Below, one piece after another: positions 15,413 to 23,813 of a DNA stretch of 64,000 nt (position 1 is the first letter of the stretch; each line of letters starts with the position of its first letter). Both the position numbers and the translations under genes were made by a program. The notes beneath the pieces were generated by a model. The model was not told the DNA's origin and did no database searches. It worked only from the letters and a program-made list of their open reading frames with translations. This stretch comes from Hohaiivirga grylli (GTDB taxonomy: Bacteria; Pseudomonadota; Alphaproteobacteria; Rhizobiales; Beijerinckiaceae), in assembly GCF_039655745.1 (NCBI RefSeq), contig NZ_JBBYXI010000001.1, positions 310,001 through 374,000 on the forward strand, given 5' to 3'.

Positions 15413-15960
15413 CTGTTCCCCTCTGGCACAACGCGCTGCTTCGCAAAAGCAATAGCAGATTCAAAATCTTCCTGACTTTTAAATCCCCGTTTTGGAAAAA
15501 TAAAAGCCTCCGCAGGTCCAATAAAGAGAAACATATATTCCGATGTCGTTTCCATACGTAAAATACATTGCCAGCCACAGGCTGATTGTACATGCGAGGC
15601 GATGGCCTGAATACCATTCTCGGTCAAAGTATTCGTGATTTCTTTATTGGCACCCGTCATCATCTGAAACATATCTTGCAATCTCATCTTTTTAGTTAGC
15701 CGATAACCCAACATGATGAGTGCGTAATATAAAGCTGTTCCAAGATACATGCTGAACGGGTCAAGCATGTACAAACCAAGGCTGGCCTTGATTGATGGAA
15801 AAGTAATAAGGATGATAGGAATGAGCAGACAAAAAATCAGACTACCAATATAAATGATGTAAGATGATTTCTTATTTGACTGCTTATACGATTTATCTTT
15901 AGCCGCCGCTTGGCGCAAAGCCAGAAAATCAGCAAATTCATATACATAATTTGCGCGCAT
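15409..15960 (-). CDS. YcxB-like membrane protein, copy 1
   Basis: 183 residues: N-terminal YVYEFADFLALRQAAAKDKS, two membrane helices (about 35-55 and 70-88), then the YcxB-like C-terminal domain with a NKEITNTLTENGIQAI segment and FIGPAEAFIFPKRGF, matching FLSGFKALIFPKQAF of copy 2. It lies 41 bases after infB and runs into copy 2 with an ATGA overlap. infB and rbfA are normally neighbours, so this pair is an insertion into a core operon. Base composition looks more A/T-rich than infB. Confidence 0.75.
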   Translation of the reverse strand: MRANYVYEFADFLALRQAAAKDKSYKQSNKKSSYIIYIGSLIFCLLIPIILITFPSIKASLGLYMLDPFSMYLGTALYYALIMLGYRLTKKMRLQDMFQMMTGANKEITNTLTENGIQAIASHVQSACGWQCILRMETTSEYMFLFIGPAEAFIFPKRGFKSQEDFESAIAFAKQRVVPEGNR

Positions 15961-15993
15961 AATCTGGCTCTGCCCTGATACTTATTGGTACAG

Positions 15994-16014
15994 GCGGTCG
16001 CTTAGAGCGACCGC
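15994..16014 (-). repeat. Stem-loop enclosing the infB stop codon
   Basis: GCGGTCGCT (15994-16002) and AGCGACCGC (16006-16014) form a perfect nine-base stem with a three-base loop; the infB stop codon lies at its apex. No T-run follows on the minus strand, so it is not an intrinsic terminator. It may mark an RNA processing or stability point between infB and the YcxB-like pair. Confidence 0.6.
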
Positions 16015-18749
16015 TTGATTTCTTCGACGCGATAGCACTCGATGAAGTCGCCCTGACGGACATCCTGATAGTTTTCGAAGGACATACCGCATTCCTGACC
16101 CGAGGTGACCTCACGAGCATCATCCTTGAAGCGCTTGAGCTGTGAGAGCTTGCCTTCGTGGATAACGACGCTGTCGCGGATGAGGCGGACATGGGCGCCG
16201 CGCTGGACAACACCGTCAATGACGCGGCAACCGGCAACCTTACCGACTTTCGAGACATTGAAGACTTCAAGAACCTGAGCTTCACCAAGACGTTCTTCGC
16301 GAAGGGTAGGTGCCAGAAGGCCGGACATTGCTGCCTTCACATCATCAACGAGATCGTAAATGATGTTGTAGTAGCGGATTTCGACGCCAGCACGTTCAGC
16401 TGCTTCACGGGCTTCCTTGTGCGCACGGACGTTAAAGCCGAGGATGATTGCATTGGAAGCTTCTGCAAGTGTCACGTCAGATTCGGTGATACCACCAACA
16501 GCTGTGTGAATGATGCGTGCCGAGACTTCTTCGTTGCCAAGTTTGATAAGAGCGGATTCGATTGCTTCCGCAGAACCCTGCACGTCTGCTTTGATCAGCA
16601 GCGGGAATTCCTTGCGACCTGCACCTTCCTTGATTTCGCGCATCATATCGACGAGCGAACGACCAGAGGATGACAGACGGGCGGCCTGGCGGTCGCGCTT
16701 CTGACGGGTGCGGTACTCGGTAATTTCACGGGCACGGGCTTCTGATTCAACAACGGCAACGCGGTCACCGGCTTCTGGTGTGCCGTTAAAGCCGAGAATC
16801 TCAACCGGAACGGATGGGCCAGCTTCCTTAACCTGATCACCCTTGTCGCTGATGAGGGCGCGAACACGACCCCATTCAGAACCGGCAACAGCGATATCAC
16901 CTGTACGCAGCGTACCGCGCTGAACAAGTACTGTTGCAACCGGGCCGCGACCGCGATCAAGCTTGGCTTCGATAACCGTACCTTCAGCAGCACGCTCAGG
17001 ATTGGCCTTGAGCTGAAGGATTTCAGCCTGCAGGGTCAAGCCTTCAAGCAGGGTATCAAGACCCTGTCGTGTCTTGGCCGAAATTTCGAATTCCAGTGTG
17101 TCGCCACCCATGGATTCAACAACAACCTCATGGCTGAGGAGTTCGGTGCGAACCCGATCCGGATTGGCTTCCGGCTTGTCGATCTTGTTGATGGCAACGA
17201 TGATTGGAACACCGGCAGCCTTAGCGTGGCTGATGGCTTCAATCGTCTGAGGCATGACGCCGTCATCAGCAGCCACAACCAGAACAACGATATCGGTAAC
17301 ACCGGCACCACGGGCACGCATGGCTGTAAAGGCGGCGTGGCCTGGGGTATCGATGAAGGTGATCTTGCCACCAAGAGGTGATGTGATCTGGTACGCACCA
17401 ATGTGCTGGGTGATACCACCGGCTTCGCCAGACACGATATTTGTCTTGCGCAGCGCATCAAGCAATGACGTCTTACCATGGTCAACGTGACCCATGATGG
17501 TGACAACTGGTGGACGGGCCACAAGTGTATCATCAGCATCAGGCGTATCAAACAGACCATCTTCAACGTCAGATTCAGCAACACGCTTAACGGTGTGGCC
17601 GAGTTCTTCCGCGACGAGCTGGGCCGTATCTGCATCAATCACGTCAGTGATCTTGTGCATTTCACCCTGCTTCATCAGGAACTTGATAACATCAACGCCA
17701 CGTTCAGCCATACGGTTTGCCAGTTCCTGAATGGTGATTGTTTCAGGAATGGTGACTTCACGTGAAAGCTTTTCTTTTGGCTCCTGCTGGCCTCTGCCCA
17801 TCATCTTCTGCTGACGGCGGCGGAAAGCAGCCACAGAACGTGTGCGCTCTTCACCCTCATTGAGAGCATTTGTGACAGTCAGGCGGCCACGACGGCGATC
17901 TTCACCCGGGCTCTTTGGAACCTTGACTGGCATGGTGAGCTTGCCCGGTGTACGTGCATTACGACCGGATTCATCATCATCTGCCAGAGTACGGACAGCC
18001 GCACTACGTGGTGGTGTCGATGGTTTAGCAGCAGGTTTTGCTGCAGGCTTCGGCTGGCTCTTGGCTGGTTCCGGTTCTTTCGGAGCAGCAGGGCGGGCCA
18101 GATGGTCGAGGCTCATTGGGCGACGTTCATCACGTCCACCACGACGGGCAGCATCAGCAGACTGCACGACAGATGGGCCACCCGTCTTTTCAGGTGCCGA
18201 TGCCTTAACAGGCTCTGGTTTCTTTTCAGCAACAGCAGGCTTCTCAGCAGCTTCAACAGGCTTTGCTGTTTCAGCAGGCTTGGCAGCCTCAGAAGCTTTT
18301 GCAGCTTCTGCAGCGGCACGGGCCTGCTCTTCTTCTTCACGCTTCTTGGCATCTGCAGCAGCTTTTTCGCGCTGAACCTGCTCTTCGCGTTCAAGGCGCT
18401 GACGCTCTTCTTCCTGCTTCTTGGCATCTGCCAGAGCAGCAAGACGTGCATCACGCTCATGATCAGAAAGGCTACCAGTGGCAGCGTTATCTGCAGGGCG
18501 TTTGGCCTGTTTTACAGGAGCTGGAGCAGCCTGTGTCTGTTGTACAACTGGCTTTTCGTCCTTCGGTGCAGCAGCAGGTGCACTGCCCGGACCGATGACA
18601 CGACGCTTCTTTGTCTCAACCACAACTGCCTTGGAACGGCCGTGGGAGAAGCTTTGACGAACGACACCCTGTTCGACAGGGCGCTTCATGGTCAGCGTCT
18701 TGGGGGACACATGTAAAGTTTTGTCACCCGGGTTTTTCGTATCACTCAT
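16002..18749 (-). CDS. infB: Translation initiation factor IF-2
   Basis: 915 residues. A long N-terminal region rich in Ala, Glu, Lys and Pro (about 50-300, with a charged coiled-coil stretch) precedes an IF2-N subdomain (TIQELANRMAERGVDVIKFLM), then the G domain with G1 GHVDHGKTSLLDALR, G3 DTPGHAAF and G4 NKIDKP, and the C-terminal barrels that bind fMet-tRNA. IF-2 brings initiator tRNA to the 30S subunit and promotes subunit joining. Its start overlaps the ylxR stop by eight bases, as is common in the nusA operon. Confidence 0.98.
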   Translation of the reverse strand: MSDTKNPGDKTLHVSPKTLTMKRPVEQGVVRQSFSHGRSKAVVVETKKRRVIGPGSAPAAAPKDEKPVVQQTQAAPAPVKQAKRPADNAATGSLSDHERDARLAALADAKKQEEERQRLEREEQVQREKAAADAKKREEEEQARAAAEAAKASEAAKPAETAKPVEAAEKPAVAEKKPEPVKASAPEKTGGPSVVQSADAARRGGRDERRPMSLDHLARPAAPKEPEPAKSQPKPAAKPAAKPSTPPRSAAVRTLADDDESGRNARTPGKLTMPVKVPKSPGEDRRRGRLTVTNALNEGEERTRSVAAFRRRQQKMMGRGQQEPKEKLSREVTIPETITIQELANRMAERGVDVIKFLMKQGEMHKITDVIDADTAQLVAEELGHTVKRVAESDVEDGLFDTPDADDTLVARPPVVTIMGHVDHGKTSLLDALRKTNIVSGEAGGITQHIGAYQITSPLGGKITFIDTPGHAAFTAMRARGAGVTDIVVLVVAADDGVMPQTIEAISHAKAAGVPIIVAINKIDKPEANPDRVRTELLSHEVVVESMGGDTLEFEISAKTRQGLDTLLEGLTLQAEILQLKANPERAAEGTVIEAKLDRGRGPVATVLVQRGTLRTGDIAVAGSEWGRVRALISDKGDQVKEAGPSVPVEILGFNGTPEAGDRVAVVESEARAREITEYRTRQKRDRQAARLSSSGRSLVDMMREIKEGAGRKEFPLLIKADVQGSAEAIESALIKLGNEEVSARIIHTAVGGITESDVTLAEASNAIILGFNVRAHKEAREAAERAGVEIRYYNIIYDLVDDVKAAMSGLLAPTLREERLGEAQVLEVFNVSKVGKVAGCRVIDGVVQRGAHVRLIRDSVVIHEGKLSQLKRFKDDAREVTSGQECGMSFENYQDVRQGDFIECYRVEEIKRSL

Positions 18750-19458
18750 TCCGCTCAGATCCTGGGGGTTGAATCAATCCCATTTCCATCTCCGTTGAGA
18801 GATGGTCGTTTTCAGCTTCGCTGCCATGATAATCATGATAGCGATGCCAGCATTTCAAGAAGCCGTCACTTCCAGCACCTTGAACAAGCGCTGCATGTAT
18901 TACATGAGTACGGCCTAAAGCCAAATCGAGCTCATCACTTGTCAGGAGATCAGCAACCGGAATGGCCTTCATGTCATCTCCGAAGCACCGATAAAGTGCC
19001 TGAGACAACTTGCGACGCCCGTCCGGCGCAGCATCCTGCGCATGAATGAGAGCCACAATATCCCGTTTTGTAATCGTTGCTTCCACCTTGGCGGAACCGT
19101 TGATTACGCATCCAGCTTTATTAGCGAGAGAGAGCGCCTGACGTAAGTCCTGACGCAAAATCCCGTCAATAAGGTCATCCAGTGACGCTTCTGCCTTGGC
19201 TTCAGCTCTGAATGCTTTTGGAAACAGTTTCCTGTCTATAGCCTGACGAACAATGTTTTTATTCGCCTTAACCCAGACCCCTCGACCGGGAAGCTTGCGC
19301 TTCAGATCAGGAGTGACGGTATTATCCGGTGCCAGTACAAAGCGGATAAGCTTTTCAGGAGGAAGAGTCTCCCGCGTGACAATACATGTCCGCTCACTTA
19401 CCTTACCATGTGCCTTATCCGGAAAAGCCACAGTCTGTTCCTTGTTTCCTTCTAACAT
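18742..19458 (-). CDS. ylxR: YlxR/DUF448 RNA-binding protein with ribosomal L7Ae-like C-terminal domain
   Basis: 238 residues from the ATG at 19458, which follows AGGGTGGG; a GTG 21 bases upstream lacks a ribosome-binding site. The N-terminal YlxR domain shows the family signature (SERTCIVTRE, RFVLAPDNTVTPD, KLPGRGVWV). The C-terminal part (about 110-200) looks like the L7Ae/YlxQ-like fold often fused to it in alphaproteobacteria (RQALSLANKAGCVINGSAKVEATI). YlxR is RNA-associated and encoded between nusA and infB in most bacteria; its exact job remains poorly defined. Confidence 0.9.
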   Translation of the reverse strand: MLEGNKEQTVAFPDKAHGKVSERTCIVTRETLPPEKLIRFVLAPDNTVTPDLKRKLPGRGVWVKANKNIVRQAIDRKLFPKAFRAEAKAEASLDDLIDGILRQDLRQALSLANKAGCVINGSAKVEATITKRDIVALIHAQDAAPDGRRKLSQALYRCFGDDMKAIPVADLLTSDELDLALGRTHVIHAALVQGAGSDGFLKCWHRYHDYHGSEAENDHLSTEMEMGLIQPPGSERNE

Positions 19459-19508
19459 TAAACCCACCCTTTCCGCCACTGTTAAGCCGGAAAAACCGGG
19501 TTTTTATT

Positions 19509-19541
19509 GCACGGTACCCTGTTTGAGCAGGCTATCCGTGC
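19509..19541 (-). repeat. Intercistronic stem-loop between nusA and ylxR
   Basis: GCACGG (19509-19514) pairs with CCGTGC (19536-19541), with CCTG/CAGG nested inside. It lies eight bases after the nusA stop. No T-run follows on the minus strand, so it is more likely a processing or stability element than a terminator. Confidence 0.5.
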
Positions 19542-19549
19542 AAATATTC

Positions 19550-21151
19550 TCACTTCTCGGAAGCTTCTTCTTCAGAAACTTCTGTCTCTTCTTCAGCAAC
19601 TGGAAGAGCATCAATCCAGCCAGCCTTGAGGCGAGCGGACATGATCATGTTCTCGGCAATAGCCTTGGAAACACCAAAGCCTTCCAGAGCGCCCTTGTAG
19701 TGAACGGCTTCTGGGCCCTTGCCTTCAGTCCAGCCGGTCAGATCATCGGTTGCACAACCGGCAAGATCTTCAACGTTCTTAATGTCATTTTCACCGAGAG
19801 CAACGAGCATAGGTGTTGTAATGCCGTCGATTTCACGCAGATCATCCTGAACACCAAGTTCAAGACGACGAGCTTCCTGCTCAGCTTCAACACGGGAAAG
19901 GTACTCATGTGAACGGGACTGGATTTCTCCAGCCATATCACCATCAAAACCTTCGATAGATGTCAGCTCAGATGGATCGACATAGGCGATTTCTTCAACG
20001 TTGCGGAAACCTTCAGAAGCAAGAAGCTGGCCGACAACTTCATCGACGTTCAGGGCTTTCATGAAGAGTTCTGTACGTTCAGCAAACTCTTTCTGACGGC
20101 GGGCTGATTCGTCGGTTTCTGTCAGAATGTCGATGTCCCAGCCTGTCAGCTGTGAGGCAAGACGAACGTTCTGACCACGACGGCCGATTGCCAGCGACAG
20201 CTGATCATCAGGGACAATCACTTCGATGCGCTCAGATTCCTCGTCGAGAACAACCTTGACGACTTCAGCAGGCTGCAAGGCGTTAACAATGAATGTTGCA
20301 TCATCGACAGACCATGGAATGATGTCGATCTTTTCACCCTGAAGTTCCTGAACAATTGCCTGAACACGGGAACCACGCATACCAACGCAGGCACCGACAG
20401 GATCAATTGAGGAATCGCGGGATGTTACGGCGATCTTGGCACGGGAGCCGGGATCACGGGCGACAGCCTTGATCTCGACGATACCGTCATAGATTTCCGG
20501 CACCTCTGCTGTGAACAGCTTGGTCATAAACTGCGGATGTGTGCGTGACAGGAAAATCTGAGGCCCACGGACTTCGCGACGAACATCGAACAGGTAGGAG
20601 CGAACGCGATCACCCGGACGGAATGTTTCACGAGGAATCAGTTCATCACGACGGATAACGGCTTCGCCGCGACCAAGGTCAACAATAACGTTGCCATATT
20701 CGACGCGCTTGACGGTACCGTTGATGATTTCACCGATACGATCCTTGAATTCCTGATACTGGCGATCACGCTCAGCGTCACGGACTTTCTGGACGATAAC
20801 CTGCTTGGCAGACTGGGCGGCGATACGGCCGAAGTCAAACGGAGGCAGAGTTTCAGAGATGCTATCGCCAATCTGGGCAGCCGGATTACGACGGCGGGCT
20901 TCTTCAAGTGTCAGCTCGCGTGCGTCGTTCTCAACGTCTTCAACAACCAGTAGGTGACGTGAAAGCTTCAGTTCACCGGTCTTTGGGTGAATTTCTGCGC
21001 GAACATCCGTTTCTGCGCCGTAACGCGAACGGGCTGCCTTGCTGATGGCATCAGCCATAGCATTGAGCACGATCTGTTTGTCGATGTTCTTCTCACGGGC
21101 GACCGCATCTGCGATCTGCAAGAGTTCAAGCCTGTTGGCGCTGATGGCCAT
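19550..21151 (-). CDS. nusA: Transcription termination/antitermination factor NusA
   Basis: 533 residues from the ATG at 21151, which has AAGGAG seven bases upstream; an in-frame upstream start is rejected. Domains in order: N-terminal RNA-polymerase-binding domain (1-120), S1 (INGTVKRVEYGNVIVDLGRGEAVI, about 130-200), two KH domains (GACVGMRGSRVQAIVQEL; LAIGRRGQNVRLASQLTGW) and C-terminal helix-hairpin-helix repeats with an acidic tail. NusA modulates pausing, termination and rRNA antitermination. It is expressed from the rimP promoter and may control a terminator in that leader. Confidence 0.97.
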   Translation of the reverse strand: MAISANRLELLQIADAVAREKNIDKQIVLNAMADAISKAARSRYGAETDVRAEIHPKTGELKLSRHLLVVEDVENDARELTLEEARRRNPAAQIGDSISETLPPFDFGRIAAQSAKQVIVQKVRDAERDRQYQEFKDRIGEIINGTVKRVEYGNVIVDLGRGEAVIRRDELIPRETFRPGDRVRSYLFDVRREVRGPQIFLSRTHPQFMTKLFTAEVPEIYDGIVEIKAVARDPGSRAKIAVTSRDSSIDPVGACVGMRGSRVQAIVQELQGEKIDIIPWSVDDATFIVNALQPAEVVKVVLDEESERIEVIVPDDQLSLAIGRRGQNVRLASQLTGWDIDILTETDESARRQKEFAERTELFMKALNVDEVVGQLLASEGFRNVEEIAYVDPSELTSIEGFDGDMAGEIQSRSHEYLSRVEAEQEARRLELGVQDDLREIDGITTPMLVALGENDIKNVEDLAGCATDDLTGWTEGKGPEAVHYKGALEGFGVSKAIAENMIMSARLKAGWIDALPVAEEETEVSEEEASEK

Positions 21152-21210
21152 CGGAATACTCCTTGTTTGGTCCAAGCTCTAAAGTTCTAGCCTGCCAGAT
21201 AACTGGCAGA

Positions 21211-21822
21211 TTAGTGACTGGTTTTATTCTCGTCCGGTGCTTCCTGCATATCGACGAGGCTATCCTCATCAACCTGCTGTGGTGCAGTACCACGGCGAAG
21301 CGATTCCCGGATCAGTTCATCTGTCAGCACCAAATGGGCATCACGGATGGACGTCATAGGAATTTTGGCAAGACTTTCCTCGTCGGCTTTCACATCAGGT
21401 AATTCGACAAGGGCGAGGCCGTCTTCGGTCCCGCGAATGAAACCGCGAAAACGTTTACGTCCATCAAGAGGCAGTTCGAGCTCTATCTTGACATCATGAC
21501 CCGTCCAGCGATCAAAATCCCCCGGGCGAACCAGAGGACGATCAATGCCTGGTGAGGAAACCTCAAGATAGTAGGCACGTTCAATCGGATCTTCGACATC
21601 GAGGATCGGAGAGATTGTTTTTGAAACTTCTTCGCAGTCGTCAACCGACATGGTGCCATCAGGCCGTTCAGCCATGATCTGAACCGTACAGCCGTTGGTA
21701 CCATTTACTTTGACGCGTACGAGACGAAAGCCGAGGTCTTCAATGGCCGGTTCAATAATAGCAGCCACACGTGCTGCAGCACCGGTTTCCTGAAAGAAGC
21801 GCTTTTCGGACAAGTCTGTCAT
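21211..21822 (-). CDS. rimP: Ribosome maturation factor RimP
   Basis: 203 residues. Conserved features: the N-terminal domain with GFRLVRVKVNG, the DCEEVSKTISPILDVEDPI block, and YYLEVSSPGIDRPLVRPGDFDR, the most recognisable motif of the family. RimP is needed for 30S assembly. It is the first gene of the rimP-nusA-ylxR-infB operon. A promoter and an intrinsic terminator lie within the 110 bases upstream, so the operon is probably attenuated. Confidence 0.97.
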   Translation of the reverse strand: MTDLSEKRFFQETGAAARVAAIIEPAIEDLGFRLVRVKVNGTNGCTVQIMAERPDGTMSVDDCEEVSKTISPILDVEDPIERAYYLEVSSPGIDRPLVRPGDFDRWTGHDVKIELELPLDGRKRFRGFIRGTEDGLALVELPDVKADEESLAKIPMTSIRDAHLVLTDELIRESLRRGTAPQQVDEDSLVDMQEAPDENKTSH

Positions 21823-21862
21823 TGACCACCCAGATAACCGGACCCAACATTGGATCAGGTAA

Positions 21863-21894
21863 TAAAAAAGAGCGGGACCGGAGGACCCACTCTC
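21863..21894 (-). terminator. Intrinsic terminator within the rimP leader
   Basis: On the minus strand GAGAG-TGGG... pairs back with CCC-GCTCTT: AGAG (21869-21872) with CTCT (21890-21893) and GGG (21874-21876) with CCC (21886-21888), one mismatch between, followed by TTTTTTATT. It lies 41 bases before the rimP start but downstream of a good promoter (21934-21962), so it would stop rimP transcripts early unless read through. Confidence 0.75.
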
Positions 21895-21933
21895 ACAACC
21901 GCAGCTAACACTGCAACTAGAGTTAATAGATGT

Positions 21934-21962
21934 CTTATAGCTACTTTCCCGCCAAAAGGCAA
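21934..21962 (-). promoter_or_regulatory. Promoter of the rimP-nusA-infB operon
   Basis: On the minus strand TTGCCT (21957-21962) and TATAAG (21934-21939) are separated by exactly 17 bases. Transcription would start near 21927, giving a leader of about 105 bases that contains the terminator hairpin. It lies in the short gap after the racemase gene. Confidence 0.65.
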
Positions 21963-21975
21963 GAAGTTTATCCCG

Positions 21976-22668
21976 TCAGGAGAGTGCGAAATTAACGGCC
22001 GCTTCGGCATGAAGAGAGGTTGTGTCGAAAACCGGGAGATCTGTATCCTTCTGGCTGATCAGAAGGCCGATTTCCGTGCATCCGAGAATGACGCTGTCGG
22101 CACCCTGCTTTCTGAGAAGCTCGATCTGTTTCAGGTAGGCGGCCTTGGAGGTATCCTTGATAAGGCCCTTGCAAAGTTCATCATAGATGATTTCATGAAT
22201 GATCTGACGCCCGGCTTCATCAGGAATGATGGCTTCAATTCCATATTTTTCAGTCAGACGCTCCTTGTAGAAATCCTGTTCCATCGTAAAGCGGGTACCC
22301 AGAAGGGCCGGTCGTTTCAGTTGGGCTGCTTTGATGGCTTCGCCTGTTGCATCAGCAATATGGATTAGTGGGATAGAGAGGGATGCCTCAATAATATCTG
22401 CCAGCTTGTGCATTGTGTTTGTGCAGATCATGAGAGCTTCTGCGCCTGCTTCTTCAAGCTGGCCGGCAATGGTGATCAGGGCTTCCGCTGCCGCATCCCA
22501 CTGACCGGTATGCTGCAGTCTGGCAATGCGTTCAAAATCAACCGACCATAGAATAAGCTCAGCCGAGTGCAAATGACCAAGGCGTTCCCGGACCATTTCA
22601 TTGAGCAGACGATAATAGGTTGTCGTACTTTCCCAGCTCATACCGCCGATCAGGCCGAGTGTTCTCAT
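21976..22668 (-). CDS. Aspartate/glutamate racemase family protein (YgeA-like)
   Basis: 230 residues from the ATG at 22668, which overlaps the preceding stop by four bases; an eight-residue longer frame is less likely. Family features: the start MRTLGLIGGMSWESTTTYY and two catalytic Cys regions, MICTNTMHK and ILGCTEIGLL. PLP-independent racemases of this family use the two Cys as acid and base; YgeA accepts homoserine and other amino acids, so the substrate here is open. D-amino acids could feed peptidoglycan editing. Translationally coupled to the methyltransferase upstream. Confidence 0.85.
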   Translation of the reverse strand: MRTLGLIGGMSWESTTTYYRLLNEMVRERLGHLHSAELILWSVDFERIARLQHTGQWDAAAEALITIAGQLEEAGAEALMICTNTMHKLADIIEASLSIPLIHIADATGEAIKAAQLKRPALLGTRFTMEQDFYKERLTEKYGIEAIIPDEAGRQIIHEIIYDELCKGLIKDTSKAAYLKQIELLRKQGADSVILGCTEIGLLISQKDTDLPVFDTTSLHAEAAVNFALS

Positions 22669-23516
22669 GGGTTTTCCTTCCCTTTTCTGCAATGGAAAAC
22701 CTGTAGCTTTCCATTGAACTCATCTCCGGCAGGCCATTCTTCCACCAGCATGTGCTGTGGGAAAAAATCTGCCTCTTTCAGAAGGCTTATGTACTCTTCC
22801 TGAGTGTAGGCCTGCATAAAAGAAGCATAGTGCTGTATCTTGGAAGTTGAAGCATCAATGATAAAATATCTCGAAAGAGCACTGGCATTCTCACTATTCC
22901 AGACATTTTCCTGCAGGCACAGATGTGGATTGGTGGAAAATAACCCGCTTTGATATCTTTGCCATGTGGCCGAGGCCGCTCCGATAGCTTCAACAGCTTC
23001 GTATGTATGAGCTTCGAGAATGAATAGACCATCATCGCGAAGCATATCAGAACAGTTTTTCAGGATGCCCTGAGCATCCTGTCTGGTGAATACGTTGAAT
23101 TCACCGAAGGTCATGATGATACAGTCAAAAATCTTGTCGCTTTTATAGTCCCGGATATCTCCTAGGATATATTCAGCATTTAACCCATCATTTCGTGCCT
23201 TTGTTTGGGCATACTCAATAGATGCTGGTGAGAAATCCACGCCAACACAAGAGTGCCCTGCTTCTGCCAGTGCATGAGTATACAATCCTGGCCCGCAACC
23301 CATATCCAGAATATGGGAAGCCGGTTGTAGATGTGATGAAATCCAAGTTGTATGTTGGGAAATAATGTCTTTTCGTCGACTGGCCCAGTTATGTTCTTGG
23401 GCCAGATGATTTTCAAGCATTCTATGGCTGAAATCAGGATCATTCCATGGAATTTTTGCTCCCACTTCATTTCCTGTTTCATCTTTATCCCATGCTATCA
23501 GATCAATAAAATTCAT
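22665..23516 (-). CDS. Class I SAM-dependent methyltransferase
   Basis: 283 residues. Motif I is ILDMGCGPGLYTHALAEAG (residues 69-87), followed by the acidic ribose-binding end of strand 2 (VGVDFS) and GDIRDY. These define a Rossmann-fold methyltransferase with a Methyltransf_25-like core. The N-terminal W-D-rich segment and C-terminal beta part, which pick the acceptor, are not distinctive, so the substrate is unknown. Its stop overlaps the racemase start (ATGA), so the two genes form a coupled pair inserted between trmB and rimP. Confidence 0.82.
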   Translation of the reverse strand: MNFIDLIAWDKDETGNEVGAKIPWNDPDFSHRMLENHLAQEHNWASRRKDIISQHTTWISSHLQPASHILDMGCGPGLYTHALAEAGHSCVGVDFSPASIEYAQTKARNDGLNAEYILGDIRDYKSDKIFDCIIMTFGEFNVFTRQDAQGILKNCSDMLRDDGLFILEAHTYEAVEAIGAASATWQRYQSGLFSTNPHLCLQENVWNSENASALSRYFIIDASTSKIQHYASFMQAYTQEEYISLLKEADFFPQHMLVEEWPAGDEFNGKLQVFHCRKGKENP

Positions 23517-23576
23517 ATTATTCTCCGCTTAGCAGGGTAAAGAATTGGGCTTTAGACGAGCCCTTGCAATCCTTTA

Positions 23577-23660
23577 TTACTTTTTCTTCTTCCGGCGACT
23601 TATAATCCAAGCGCCAATGACGCATCCGATAATGATACCAACAATCTGCGCAAGACTCAT
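23577..23660 (-). CDS. 27-residue single-helix membrane peptide
   Basis: The sequence starts MSLAQIVGIIIGCVIGAWI, forming one membrane helix with small-residue spacing (G-x3-G), and ends in two Arg and four Lys. An AGGGG motif lies six bases before the ATG, and two stop codons in a row end the frame. The strong ribosome-binding site, positive-inside tail and ideal helix length argue for a real gene, even though it is far below usual annotation cut-offs. It lies alone between trmB and the methyltransferase. Function unknown. Confidence 0.6.
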   Translation of the reverse strand: MSLAQIVGIIIGCVIGAWIISRRKKKK

Positions 23661-23813
23661 TTTAGGCCCCTGTTATTCTAATAATGAATAGATCATACAT
23701 ATATGTAATATGTATTTTTCAATAAATGGCTCTATTGAGCTGAAGAATTTCTGTCAATGATTGAGATGTACAAATAAAAACATTGATCTTATTCTGCATA
23801 TGTAATGTTGGTA

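Noticed and set aside
23547..23563. GGGCT/AGCCC hairpin after the 27-residue peptide gene
   Set aside because: The stem is only five bases and the following T-run is broken, so it is too weak to list as a terminator.
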